Assembly: GCA_030144725.1 (NCBI GenBank)
Contig: JASKMD010000031.1
Coordinates: forward strand, 2,637,775-2,701,774
From: Haematococcus lacustris
Lineage: Eukaryota; Chlorophyta; Chlorophyceae; Chlamydomonadales; Haematococcaceae
Direction of reading: 5' to 3'
Length of the DNA: 64,000 bases
The position numbers were made by a program, and so were the translations under genes. Of this stretch, positions 22,534-34,540 are shown piece by piece (the stretch's first letter is position 1; each line of letters begins with the position of its first letter). The notes beneath the pieces were generated by a model that was not told the origin of the DNA, did not search any database, and saw only the letters and a list, made by a program, of their open reading frames with translations.

Positions 22534-23218
22534 GGGGTGTATGGCCGTGTGACGAAGTATTCCGTGGTTTCAAAAAAGAACTATGTGAGGAGGAGAATCG
22601 ACGTTTATTTGGATTAAGTTCGGATGAAGTTGAGTTGTGTGTCATAATATCAGCGCCTGGAATGTATCTATCGAGATGGATTATGATGGTAAATCAGCGA
22701 GGAGGAACTAAAGCGACGTTTATACAATTGATTGGGTTTGGAGTTTAGTTGAATTGTGTGTCGTGACATCAGCATCTGGCATGTGCCTAAATGAGATATG
22801 GAACGAGGAAAATCAGCCGTTGTGCTTATGATGTTGAGCTTTTCATCGACAGTACACACAACTCGGTAAGGGCGGTACTTGCATTTATTACGTTGCACTT
22901 GACGAAGGTGTGAAAGTGCAAACTGGTGCATGTTGTCAACGTGAATCAATGATCAATGATCACTATCATTTGCCTAATCCAGCCTAATCAATGTTGAAAT
23001 GTCGTCTGTGCTGCACAATAGTCCACGTCGTGTTCATACCACGATTGAAAATAATATGAGGAAATGAACGTAGACGATGACCCAATCTGTGGTGAGCACT
23101 GGGTGTGCCATGAGAGAGGTGTACTGCCAAGCAGCCTAACGGTTATTGCCTAAAACAGTGTAAAACAATCGTTGTCACATGAAGGAAACATGCGAACCCA
23201 GCTGGACACACAGGTGCA
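22534..23218. repeat. AT-richer spacer with a two-copy tandem duplication
   Basis: Two direct copies of about 112 bp (about 22586-22690 and 22698-22805) share AGGAG...CGACGTTTA, TTGTGTGTC and TATCAGC/CATCAGC with GG(A/C)ATGT. The composition is clearly less GC-rich than the neighbouring genes. No gene was seen. Confidence 0.55.
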
Positions 23219-24588
23219 AGGTATTGCTCGCCACCCCTCCTCTCGTTCCTTCCCCTCATTCAATCCCTCCCATTGTCCTTTTGCTTCTTTGCCTTCTTTC
23301 CCTTGTGCTTTTCCTTGCGCCACTTGTGCTCATTTTGTGCTGGGGCCACATCACTGCTATCATCACTCCCATCCAGTGAGCTGTGGCCCCGAACCCCTGC
23401 CCCACCAGGCCCAACATCAGCTACCCGCGCCCTCACACTCCCAATGTCAGCCTGTGCTGCTGCTGCCTGCCGTCGCTGTGCCTTACGCTGTCGTCTTAGC
23501 AGGCGCTCCTCCTCTTTCACCTTGGCCTTGGCCACCTTGCGCATCAGCTTGTACAGCTCCTTGTGCTGCTGCTGCTCCTGCTGGCTCAAGTCAGGCTGCT
23601 CAGGGGCCAGCAGCCCACGGTACAGGGCGGGTGGGACCCCACTGCGGCCCTGGGCCAAGACCAGGGAAGGAGGCAGGGCTGCGAGCTGAGGGGGCCGGAG
23701 GGGCCCGCGCACAACTCCCTCCAAGGCAGAAGCCACACTGCGAGTAACCATGCAGCCATGCAGCCACACCAGGCTCATAATCGTCATGGTAGAGACTGCA
23801 TGGCAAGCTAACATTGCAAGTCAGGAGTTCCACAGGTCATGGCGATGACGATGATGATACCACGCCGTGACATTTACGGCAGGTGACAAATGTAGAGACA
23901 GGTACTCTAGGGACTAGCTTGCCCCTGGTGGCCAAAATGGGGACAAACCAGGCGCCTCAAAGAGGAAGGGGTTAGGTGGTAAGCGTAACGCAGTGGCGAC
24001 CGTCGGAGCCCCGTGCCTTGGTTGTGCCACCCACCTGGTCATGCCTGAAGGGAGGTAGGGCCCGGTCTGCTCCAGGCGAGACCCCACCCCGCCTCTGCCC
24101 CCAACCCGCTGGCGGGACAGCAGTGCCTGCAGCTCCTCCTCCCCCATCATCCAGCCTTCCTCATCCTCGGGCGACTCCACACCTGCTGCCGGCCCTTGCT
24201 GCCCCTCCTGTTGCTCCTCCTGCTGCTCCTCCCCCTGCTCCTCCTGCAGCTGCTGCTGCCTCCTTGACATCCCACTACCCTGGTGCCAGCGCTCCCCAGC
24301 CTCTGTACTTGCCCCTGACTGTCCCTGACGCCCCTGTGCATGTGCTGGGCACTGATCCGGCTCCTGCTGCCAGCGGTGAGGACTGGTGGACACGCCCTGC
24401 ACTGCCTCACCCACTGCCAAGCCGGCAGGGCTCGCTGAGGCTGGTACCGTGGCAGGAGAGCTGCCAGGCGACAGGAGGACTGACTGGGGCTGAGGGCTCC
24501 CCGCAGAGGTGCTGGGTGTGGGGCGCCTGCGCTGTGAGCTTGGTGGTGACGGTGAGCTGCAGGTGGGCAGGGGGCTTCGTGAAGGTTC
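23219..24588 (-). pseudogene. 5'-truncated duplicate of the Lys/Arg/Ser-rich protein gene
   Basis: This segment is closely similar to 36142-37549, retaining part of exon 2 (24588-24035), the intron (with an approximately 80-bp deletion relative to the other copy) and all of exon 3 (23737-23260, ending KKQKDNGRD then TGA). Because the intron is kept, it arose by DNA duplication, not retroposition. The remaining frame is open, but the start codon, exon 1 and the N-terminal half of exon 2 are missing. Similarity ends abruptly about 40 bp past the stop on one side and inside exon 2 on the other, next to the KDZ-like relic. Confidence 0.8.
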
Positions 24589-24904
24589 GCTAGTCAGCTG
24601 CACTGCAAACTACCCCATGCGCCACCCATGCGTATCACCTTATGTGCTTGTGTGTGCTGTCATGCAGCCTTCCTGGAGGCCCTCACTATCCATTGGCCCT
24701 GTACCCACCTCAGCAGATCAGGATAGACAGCTTCAGTCAGGCATTCTTTGACTACCTGCAGGCCATTAACTGGCTCCTCTCCATGCCCAGCTTGTTGCAA
24801 CAACGCCCACACCTACAGGTCCAACTCCCCAGCGGAGCATTCAGTGACTGTCCCATCTGTGCGCTCGTCCCAGGTAAGAAGGTTGCATGCATCTGCTGAT
24901 AGAC

Positions 24905-24952
24905 AAGAGTCATCATCATCATAATCATCATCATCATCATCATCATCATCAA
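24905..24952. repeat. (ATC)n microsatellite
   Basis: CATCATCATC run with one AATC variant, in the intron of the KDZ-like gene. Confidence 0.85.
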
Positions 24953-25469
24953 TCCACGGCGCTGTGTTTGTAAGTGTTTGTGTATGTGTTTGTTCATTGC
25001 TGCAGGTGTGCCACAAGATGGCTACGTGCATTGTGTTGCTGGTGATGCTTGCAACAAGCCCAGCAGCTATGCCGGTGTGGCCAACGCCACCCGTAACCTA
25101 GAGCAGCACACATATACCTACCTGGATCGTTCAGGGCTGGAGGGCGCATGTGCATTTGCAACAGATTTGCAGGCAAGCGGAGCTGGAGCAGCGGTAGGCG
25201 TGGACAGTGAGGCTTTGTGGACAACTTTCCTACCTTCTGGCTTGATGTGCTGCAACATGCGCACAGCGCAGCAGTCTGTGTACTACCTCCTGGCCGTGGC
25301 TCTGTTGTTGCGTCACTGCCATCTTTAAATTGACTTTGCCTACCAGTTCCAGGTGTGTTGTGCGTCATGTCAGGCTCATGTTGGTGTAGCCAGGCACAAG
25401 AAGGCAGAGGTTGCGTCCTGCCATGCATACTGCCATGCATGTGTGTGTATGTGTGCTGTCATGTGCCAT

Positions 25470-25500
25470 GCTGTCATGTGTGTGTGTGTGTGTGTGTCAG
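25470..25500. repeat. (GT)n microsatellite
   Basis: About eleven consecutive GT units following a GTGTGTATGTGTGC stretch. Confidence 0.85.
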
Positions 25501-26180
25501 GTCACTTGGGCACGATATGCTGCCGTGCTGGGCATCAACACTGAGCGTGTCCGCCTAATGGTCAACTGAATGCACAGTGCTTCCCACAACATGGCCTGCC
25601 AGCTGAAGAATAACGACCGGTATCCGGCTGCCCGCCATCTCGCTGTCAGCAGACATGGCTCAGCTTCAGATGAGGGGGTTACGTGGGCCCCACAAGCAGC
25701 GCATGGCAGCTGCCAAGCTCAAGTGCATGGAGCTCGAGACAACGCACGGCGTGCATGCCCTTGAGAAAGAGATGCACTATGGCAGTGCTGCGGGTCAGAG
25801 CCCTATCGTTGCACGAGGCCTGGTGCTCCCAGTCGAAGATCAGGTCTCAAGGTGTGTGTGGCATGGCAAGGGGGTTGGGTGTTCAGAGTGTCCAGTGCAC
25901 AGTTCACACACAGAGTGTTCAGGGCGGCTGACGGCTTAAGCGGTGTAAGCCACACACGGAGTGTTCAGGGCACGATTGGTTCAGTGCGGTGTTGTGTAGT
26001 ACCGTACCCAGGTGGAGCAGCTCACCAATGATGTGCATGAGCTGGGGTTGCAACGTAACCGTATGGGCCAGAGCGACAAGGACACTGGCGCAGCAAGCAA
26101 CGCCATCAAGGCAAAGCTCAGGACAGCCCGTCGTGCTTACACAGAGCAGCCACGCCGGGCCCACAGGTCATCTGTGTAGA

Positions 26181-27365
26181 GTACGAGTGACTTGTGTGTG
26201 ATCCAATGGCATTGACAATGCACATCAGCGGCCAACAAGTTTCGCTGTGACAGTCATCTTCATCGCACAGTAGCAGTTGTTGTTGCCGAATGCATTTGCA
26301 TGAGGCTACACAGTCGCAAGTGTGTTCTCCACACATTTTGTTGTTGCCCCCCTAACAACCAACGTTGTTAGCACCGTGCGCGTGCTGACACAACACTTGA
26401 ATGCTGAAACGCATTTGGATTTACAACAACAGTTGTGAACGGCAACAAACTTGCATGACAGTGTGATTTGTGTCACAGTTTTGCAACTACCTGGGCAAGC
26501 GCTCTGCCACACAGCATTTCTAGCACGCACTGTGCCAGCCACTTTCCCACTACAGGGGCCTAGTGTAGCAGGTTGCAGCAGTTGACACATATGACACATG
26601 GGCACCAGCTCGTGAAACCCAACCGCTCACCAGCAAGCATGCAACTGAACTGCTGCATTGTTGGTCATCCTGGTTGTGCACAAAGTGCACGCATCTCGGC
26701 AGCTTGATGAGATGACGAGCTCCCCCCCCCCCCCTCGGCCCCACCTCAAAACTACAAGAGTGGCCCAGAGGCACTGGCTACAGCAAGTAGTCTCACCGCT
26801 GCCGCTGCCATGGCACGACCGCCAGCGCAGCCACATCGAAGCCGGTAGCGCGCAACGGCGACACTGCGACAGTCCGGACTGTCACGGTACACATCGCAGC
26901 ACAGCTGCCGCGGCTGGTAACGCTGCCCGCACCGCTGCTGTAGCCGCCATGGGCGCAGCCGCTGCAGCCACACGTGCCTCAACGGTCAGTGGCAACCCAC
27001 TGTGGCAATTGTTGTTGTTGTTGCCCTTGCTTCCGCCGCCACCGACTTGGGTGGCAATGCTGCCGGGGCTCTGGCCGCATGGCTGCCGCCGCTTGTGCTA
27101 CTGCTGCTGCCACCGCCGTGGCGGCTGCCGTCGCCACTGCTGCCATTGCTGCTGCCGCCGTCTTGATGCTGCTGCCGCCGCCGGGGTAGCTGCCATCACT
27201 GCTGCGGCTGCCACCACTACTGTTGCCGCCTCCGCTGTTGCTGCCGCCATCACCGCTGCTGCGGCGGCCGCCACAGCTGCCACCGTTACCGCCACTGATG
27301 CCGCAAATGCCCACCACAAAACAGTCATGATGAGTAACAGTTGCTGCACAGGATGGCCTCACTAC
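26181..27365. repeat. Spacer with a GCY (Ala/Thr/Val-type) triplet-rich block
   Basis: From about 26870 to 27310 the sequence is a degenerate run of GCC, GCT, GCA and ACC triplets. Long Ala/Val ORFs in several frames are a consequence of composition. A 10-C run lies at about 26722. No supported gene was seen. Confidence 0.5.
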
Positions 27366-30210
27366 TTAGAACCTGCGCGGCAGCTGCCCGCCTGCAGCAC
27401 CCATGCGGTTAACCACCTTGATGGCGTGGCCGCTTCGATGGAACCGCAACACGTGCAGGTCCTTGCACGCCTTGCTGATCTTACGCTCTGTGTCAGCGTC
27501 CACGCGCTCAACCATGAACGCGGGCAGCACCTGTGCCGACAGCTGGGTTGACACGATGGCCAGGTCCTTGGCCCGTTCAGCGATCTCTACAACGGGCCTG
27601 CACAATGGCAGGCAGCGTTTTGCGCACCAGGCTATGTAGACTAGCGTTGCAGAGCCCAAAAGGCACAACCAGTTGGACCAACTTGGCAAATGAGAACACA
27701 AGGTGCCTGCTACAACACATTGAGTCAAGGGCAACACAGTGTAGGGGAGTTGTGTCCTACGATGTGCGCACGGCCTGCCTGCAAATACTATAATTGAACG
27801 CTGCTGCAAGAAATAGACGAATACGCATGTACAGGCATCTTGTTGCAGTCTATTGGAACAGCTTGCGCCGCATGCACATGCATGCATGCATGGATGATGA
27901 CGCTCACTTGGCGCCTTTGGCGTGTGTCTTGTGAGACCCAATCCACGCCTTGCTCTTGCCCACAATAACCACGTCATCCTCGCAGATCTTGCCACTGCTG
28001 GCCAGCTGCAGGCGCAGGTCCTCCTTCAGCTCATAGCCCTGCAAGCAGGTAAACAATGTACTAGCCTATAAAACAAGGTTCATGATTAATAGCTATTCTA
28101 GTCAATGCCAATCTTCACTTGATTGCTGCTGCGTGAAAGGCATATCAACCTGATGCGTTTCAGGCTAGGCTGTTGGTCCCTTGGAGTGCATACCATACGT
28201 TCACTGGACACGCCCAGGCACATGAGATGATGCGACGTGTGCGGTGTGTAGGATGAGAAGCACGTGGTGTTCGAGTGCAGTGCTTACGATGGAATCCGCC
28301 AATGTGCTCGAGGTACCGCAAAGGGTTCAGCAAGTCTATAACCTATCCTGATGTGAACTGCAAAAGTAATGCCCATGTGCATCGAGCCATGCTCTGTAAC
28401 AGCCTGCAAACCCCTCACCTCATGTGGCTCAGCAGACGTCAGGTGCACCAGCATGGCCCTGCCCATCTCATCCTCACGTGCCAGCTGCAGGTGGCGTGCC
28501 TCTCCCAGTATCCTTGCAAATGCCTTCTTGCTGGAGGGGACATGTGTGTACGGGATGTTGGGGTCCAGCTCCGCCACCTTTTGCACCACTTTGCGGGGAC
28601 CCTGTGTCACTGGACTCAGGCCCACCACTTGGGCTAAGCGCAAGTACTCCTGCACACAATATTACCAATCAAATTGCGTACATGGCATGACAGCTACACA
28701 TGTTGCTGAGTGGGTGCTGGTGCTGCATCACAACATTGCACTTCCACTGCGCCATGCATGCTTATACAAGCCGCTTACCATTACATTGTGTTCCACAATG
28801 TTGCATACGCAGCAGCATTAGCAATTCAAGCGGTGCAAGCACCACGGACATGCAACGCTTGAATTGCTCCTACACAGCTGCACCTGCAACTGCAGCACTG
28901 CAACAACCAACAAAACAGCAGCACTGCAACAACCAAGGAAGAACGCACCAATACGTCGCCATCATTGTGAAAGGTCATGGTGATGGTCTCATGGTCATCG
29001 TCGTGGAACACCGGTGGGATGATGATGTCAATTGTCGTGGGTGATGAGGGCGAGGCGCCTGCAGTATTGTGGACATGAGGCAAGCATGGGCCTTGGTGCC
29101 AGCACGCAACCCCAACATCCATACATGCACCACCGCAAGCAGCAGCCCCTACACAACCCAGTAGCCACAACAGCAGGCCATCATGAACGTGGCACCACGC
29201 ACAGCATGCACACATGGCACCACCCACGACCTGCACAGATGGCACCACGCACGGCCTGCACATATGGCACCACATCCGCGACTTGCTTGCCCTCCTGCTG
29301 CTGCTGCTGTCGCAACGGAACCAATTGCCACAGTCCATTTTGGGCCATATGTTCCCTTGCCACATGCCTGATACAAGCATTGGCATAAGCATCCCCTACC
29401 TTGTGATGCATATGTAAGGATTGCGACATGGAATGATGTTTACTAATTGATTGAGCTCTCCATGTTCTTGTTGTGCTTGTAGAGGCAGCAACACAGGTGC
29501 AAGGTGCAGCATGTGTGTAATCTTGGAATGGGTTGTGGGAGTGCAAAGGGTTGCAAACATCATCACCATCATTGTTAGCATCATCACACGGCATTCACTG
29601 TTGTGCATCATTGTTTGTTATTGCTATCATCGCCACAACACATGCCTGTTGCTGGCCACTCGTCCCATTACTCATCGTACACCGCGCTCATGATGCACGG
29701 CACCTATAGGGTCTTGGACCACCCCTCCCCCCCCCATGTGATGCTCTGCAGCTGTGTCTAACAATAGTCAAGTGAGCAAGCATGCCATGCGCAAGTACAC
29801 ATGTGCAAATGAAACTAATCTATGCCATCATGTCCAATGTGCCCATTGTATTCACCACATTAGACATCTGACATGCAAAACACATGCATACCTGTGTGCC
29901 ATTGTGACGCACCCTTTCCTAACAGGATGTTCCACTCCTTGCGCAACTCCACCAACTCCTTGCGCAACTCCACACACTCCTCCCGCAGTATTTGCTTTTC
30001 CTTCTCGAGTCCAGGGAGTCGCTGATCTAAAGGGTCGGACCTGACGTCCGACATCCCCGCCTTGACCTTCACGATCTCGTCCATAACTGTCTTGATTTGC
30101 GCCTTGACTTCATCGACCTCGTCTAAAACTGTCTTGATCCTCGCACTGACTGTCGCGACCTCTGCCGCAAGACGATCAGTCTCAGGGCAAACACCCTGTG
30201 GCGTTGGCAT
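27366..30210 (-). CDS. Unrecognised five-exon coiled-coil protein
   Basis: Exons in transcript order 30210-29892, 29058-28949, 28649-28419, 28038-27908 and 27597-27366 keep phase (1, 0, 0, 2) and give 340 residues ending in TAA. The first exon is a clear coiled coil rich in hydrophobic heptads (VSARIKTVLDEVDEVKAQIK, then ELRKELVELRKEW). Later exons read IDIIIPPVFHDDDHETITM, EYLRLAQVVGLSPVTQG, EDDVVIVGKSKAWIGSHK and LSAQVLPAFMVERVD. The last three exons are the best supported. The join from exon 1 to exon 2 rests on phase only, and exon 1 could belong to another gene. The penultimate exon ends AA|GTGAGC, where reading through would give a stop (AAG TGA); splicing restores the frame. I recognise no family. 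It lies among mobile-element relics, so an element-encoded protein is possible. Confidence 0.5.
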
Positions 30211-31022
30211 CCTGGACGAACACAAGGCGTCGGCACGGCTCGTTGGGAATTGAAGCAATGCATCAGGGTTTGTTTTGTCCGTTTTGTGTTCGGGTTCAGC
30301 TTCGGCCTATATGCATCGCATGCAGTTCGGCAAGGGGGTGTCTAGCAACTGTCAACCAGGCTCTCGCCTCACAGGAAGATTTTCCGCCTCACATGAAGAT
30401 TTTTCAGAGAAGATATCGCGAACGTTCTTCTCTGGCCTATCTGCACACCATGCAAGAAGACCAATGCGTGTTTTCGCTCAAATGGCAGCATCCACACGAC
30501 TGACACGCAACGCAAGCGTGGGATGCGCTTTGGCCTCACCTAGAGTTGTTGCGGACTTCGGGCTGCCGGTTGCGGGCGCATGTGCGTGATGTTGAAGCTA
30601 CGGTAGTACAAGATGACATGGCCCGAGTATGGCCCATGCCAGTTAGGTTGCCCGGTCACACATGGCCGGAACTGAGCCAAAATGAAAAACGCAGCGTGGT
30701 CCTGGCCAGCGCAGCGTGGTCCTGGCCGACGCCCTGTCAGCGGTAACAGCTGAGAAACAGCGACCACGCCTGGTGGCGTTGGTCAACCCAGGCCAGGCCA
30801 GGTGGGGCAGCTCACACATAACTCCGCCACAGCGTAGTGCAACGCAGCAGCGTTGATGCTGCGTTCATGCGTTGATGTCGTAGCGGGTACAGATGGTGTG
30901 CGCTCGCTGGGGGCGATGTCCTAGCTAGCCGGATGTGTCAGCCCCATTGCGCCCCTGCGATGCCCCTATACCCAGGGCTGGGCAGGAGCGACCAGGCCAT
31001 TCCTGCCATGTCCAGGTGAACC
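30211..31022. other. Intergenic, nothing recognised
   Basis: Short ORFs on both strands have no consistent splice pattern or recognisable motifs. A direct duplication of about 20 bp (GCAGCGTGGTCCTGGCC) occurs at 30691-30727. Confidence 0.4.
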
Positions 31023-31814
31023 ATGCCTCCCAAGGGCAAGAGAGAGCCCAAGCCCACAGCCATGCTTAAGGCCAAACAAAAGGCTGGCAAAACTCAAGGG
31101 TCTTACCCCATCTTCAAGGCAGCCTTGACAGAGTCCGAAATGCTGGCCAAAACAGAGAACCAAGCAGTCAGCCGAAAACGGACTCGGTTCCACAGGCTAG
31201 GAGCACGCTACCAGCGTAAGCACCGCAGGGCATCTTTTTTCTCGTTCAGCGCTACTAGAAAGCAAAGCAAGGCAACATCTCTGAGTTGCCATAGTGCAGC
31301 TCTTGCTGAAGATGATACAGACCTCACCACCTCCCTCCATGTCATTTTGAACGGTCTCATCTGCCCCGATGCAGTCTTGCAGCAAGCAGCAAGAGCAACT
31401 GTGGTGAAGGGAGCTTTGGACCTCCTTCAGAGTTCCAACAACAGTCTAAAACCCCGCAAACCCACAGCCCCCAACCTCCTTCCCCCTAACATTAGTGACA
31501 ACAGCTCAGATTTAGACACACAGCCTGCAGCACCTGGTGATGATGCAGCCACAGGCGTACGCACAGACCAACAACTACCAGGCGAGGTTCCTAGACCTTC
31601 ACCTGGTGCAGCCATCGCAAACCAGCCTAGGGGCAGCTTCGGGTCGGGGCTGTTTGGTGGAGCTGAGGCGCTTGATTGGACTGGCTTGCAGCAGCCAAGG
31701 GCATACGTAACTGGCCAATTTGGCGGAGATGGCGCGCAGCAGCCTGGGCGTGGAAGTCTGAGTGCGCTAGGCGCCTCTGATGTAGGGCGTGGCACGTGGC
31801 CGCTTGGTAAGTAG
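31023..31814 (+). CDS. Unrecognised basic protein ORF
   Basis: A 263-residue ORF starts MPPKGKREPKPTAMLKAKQK, basic at the N-terminus and Ser/Pro/Gly-rich after residue 150. No domain was recognised. The unspliced end is GGT AAG TAG, but G|GTAAGT at 31806 is an ideal donor. Splicing to the acceptor before GCTTGGGAGTG near 32075 would keep phase and end the protein ten residues later. A possible extra exon around 31834-31918 encodes DAFFPTSTMIARREPP. Long uninterrupted coding and the Lys-rich start support a real gene, but its neighbours are mobile-element relics. Confidence 0.4.
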   Translation: MPPKGKREPKPTAMLKAKQKAGKTQGSYPIFKAALTESEMLAKTENQAVSRKRTRFHRLGARYQRKHRRASFFSFSATRKQSKATSLSCHSAALAEDDTDLTTSLHVILNGLICPDAVLQQAARATVVKGALDLLQSSNNSLKPRKPTAPNLLPPNISDNSSDLDTQPAAPGDDAATGVRTDQQLPGEVPRPSPGAAIANQPRGSFGSGLFGGAEALDWTGLQQPRAYVTGQFGGDGAQQPGRGSLSALGASDVGRGTWPLGK

Positions 31815-32145
31815 GATGTGGATGCTACCCCAGGATGCCTTCTTCCCTACCTCCACAATGATTGCACGTCGAGAGCCACCTGTAGCAGCCTTCTGGAATG
31901 GCTACAGTCAGGCTGACGTAAGCAACGCACACACTTGCACACTCACACATACCCACACACCCTTCCCCACACACCCCACATACACTAACAAACAAATGCC
32001 ATGTCATACTCACACACAAACACCTACACACACAATGTTCACAGTGAAGTGCATTGCCTTGTGCGTGACTGCAGGCTTGGGAGTGTTCAACACGACTGGA
32101 GTGTAATTGAATCTTGGTGCGGCCAATGCCCTTTCGCCTTGGGCT

Positions 32146-32330
32146 GCCTACATGCCTACATCCTACATGCCTACATCCTACATGCCTACATCCTACATGC
32201 CTACATGCCTGACAGCCTGCCTGACAGCCTACACGCCTGCTTGCCTGCCTGCCTGCCTGCCTACCTGCCTGACAGCCCACCTGCCTGCCTGCCTTACGTG
32301 CCTGATAGCCCATCTGGCTGCCCACATGCT
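32146..32330. repeat. 15-bp (CTACATGCCTACATC)n minisatellite grading into GCCTGCCT repeats
   Basis: Four to five near-perfect 15-bp units (32147-32210) are followed by CTGACAGC and TGCCTGCC runs. Confidence 0.8.
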
Positions 32331-33521
32331 TGACAGCCCTGCCCACCCCATCTACAAGCCCCACCTGCCCTATCTGCCCACCTGCCCTGCCTACCAGCCT
32401 TGCCATGCGCACCGCATCATCTCACTGGCCTTGCCTACCAGCCCACCGCCTGCTGCCCACATGCACATGTGGTTGGCAAGCACCCCCTCCAATTCCCTAT
32501 GTGGGCGCACACAGTGGACACCCTCCAGGTGAGCATTTGCTTGCTGCTGCCTACCTTGTTGCTGCCCATCTATTGCTTGCAACATGCTTGCAACATTGCT
32601 TGCAACATGACGTCTAGTCACATACCTCCGCCTACCACACATTATGCGTGCACAAGTGTTGCATGCGTGTTGGGTGCATGCGTGCAGGCGAGCAGCTGCC
32701 ACTTCTTCCATTGCCATCAACAGATCTGCATTGTCCTACCAGAGCTCATGGAGGTGTGTCTCTGCAGCTTTTGGCTAATCGCGCTGCTCGTGCAATTGGC
32801 TCTTGTGACTTGTTCGTTGCCTCACAGGCCTTCAACAACCTTGGGTGAACATGACGCTGGAAGGACTGGGAGGGCATGCAAACATTGGCTGAATGGTCAG
32901 ATGACATGACATGTTGAGCCGTCAGTGACATTATGCTGGCCGCTCTCCCCCTCTAGGGCTCCGGGACTATCTTCAACGCACTTCAAGCAAGATGCACAAA
33001 CAAAGCTGCGCATGTTCTCAAAACGAAGGCATGCAAGTTCTCATTAATGCTCTGGAAAGACATGTGCTCCCTAGATGGGACCGAAATGGATTGGCGAAGT
33101 ACTGTTGTAGGTACACAACGCTTGGTAGTCAGCTTGGTATGGTTGCTGGGTACAGGGAAGGCATGATGCTGGCAGGAATAGGTTAGGTTGGGAAGGCAGG
33201 AAGGCAGCCATCCCCACGCTGACCTCTTCATAATGCTCTTAGACCACCAATTATCTACTACATTATGTACTCGGCCCGCCAATTATCCATTAGTTTCAGG
33301 CGTTCCCAACTACCTGAAAACCACCCCCCTGTGATAGGAAGCCCGTATCTCCGCAGCCAACCAGTCAAAAATTCATGTAAACAGTGCTTTAAACAGAGGA
33401 GACTCAAAGCTACGAGATAGCCGACGCAGCAAAAACTATCTCGCTCTCAGCGGTGCTCAGTGCCTGCCCAAAGATCGACATTTGATTTCATGCGATTTTG
33501 CCTCATGCGAGGCGCGCCACA
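32331..33521. other. Intergenic, nothing firmly recognised
   Basis: Short potential exons (for example 32723-32752, ICIVLPELME) cannot be linked into a gene. A copy of the CTCTAGGG...GGGACT motif is present at 32944-32976. Confidence 0.35.
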
Positions 33522-34505
33522 CTAGCACGCTTCGCCACACCGTTGTTGCTGGCACCTGCAACGCGCAGCAGCAGTCGGAACATGTTTTGCTTTTGGCATG
33601 TGGACGAGACGACGGCAGTCATGACAACTGGATACCACTACTAGCATTTGGAGCTGCTGCTGGCGCAAGTGCATTACCGGCTGCTCTACTACGCTTAACA
33701 AGGTGCTAGGTGCAGTACGTGGTGTTGTCTCACCTTGCTTTGCTGCCCTCGACTTGTTAGCTGCAGGTGCCTCACGCTTACGTGACGTGCTTGCCGCTGC
33801 CAGCTGTTGCTGATGCTGAGGGGGCGCACCAGCAGGCACAGCCAGCTCAGGGATGGTGCCTGCAGGTGTCAGCTGCTGCTGAGGGGGCGCAGCTGCGGCG
33901 AGCTTCCCACGGATGTGGGTGCACACGTGGCTCTGTAGCTTGGGTACCCTCCAGCTCGTGTGTACCTCCTGCTTGTGAAACTGGAGGTATGACTGAAGCT
34001 GCTTTCCTGTCATCTTCATTGCCTCCTCGACAGTTGTGTGGCCATAATCACGCCCCCCAAAGGCAAGGGCATGGGCCGCTGCAAGCCGCTCTTGGCACGC
34101 ATGGTCACACACATTGATCACAACCCTCCCCACCTTGTGCGCTGCATCTGTGATCTGGCGCTCTGCCTTTGCTGACCGCTGTACTGCAGCTGCGGCATCC
34201 TCCTTACGCCGCACTTCAGCACGGAGCTGACCCATATGCTGCTGCAAATCACGAACATCCACAGTCTTCATGGCCTCCTTGCATGTGCGCAGGGACATCA
34301 ACTGCAACAGAGCTGGCAGCTCCATGTACCTGCCACCACCATGCTTCAGCAGCTGCAACAAGGACTCCACAGGGGCATTGGAGATGGGGCTGGCAAGGTA
34401 GTACTGTTCGAGGTGAAGGCGCAATGCGGGGCTGCCAGGGTCGCCGTTCACAGCCATGGCACGAATGTCAGATGCATATTGACGCCAAGTGCCATAAGGG
34501 TCCTC

Positions 34506-34540
<35 letters not shown>

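Larger units (their letters stand above)
24668..26180 (+). pseudogene. KDZ-type transposase relic
   Basis: Exons 24668-24873 and 25006-about 25330 join in phase 1 and contain IDSFSQAFFDYLQAINW, CPICALVPG, GYVHCVAGDACNKPSSYAGV and a final LLLRH. Further on, 25570-25640 reads SHNMACQLKNNDRYPA, 25655-25850 has ALEKEMHYGS, and 26010-26170 has NAIKAKLRTARRAY. The C-x2-C then G-x-x-H-x-x-x-G-D order and the CQ...N-x-R-Y motif recall the Kyakuja-Dileera-Zisupton transposases common in algae and fungi. Stops separate the later pieces and I could not make a continuous model, so it is probably decayed. An unrelated cysteine-rich algal protein is an alternative. Confidence 0.45.

Noticed and set aside
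23260..23814. Reading frame continuing from the acceptor at ATGCAG|TCTCTACC (SLYHDDYEPG)
   Set aside because: That acceptor leads to a frame ending without the charged helix; the next acceptor, CTCGCAG|TGTGGC, keeps phase and joins the full Lys-rich C-terminus in both copies.
26870..27310. 297-residue Ala/Val/Thr ORF on the plus strand and its minus-strand counterparts
   Set aside because: Composition follows a degenerate GCY triplet block; there are no motifs and open frames occur on both strands alike.
31023..31814. Giant-virus insertion
   Set aside because: No capsid, packaging ATPase or polymerase motif was found nearby, and the stretch has typical host-like splice signals.
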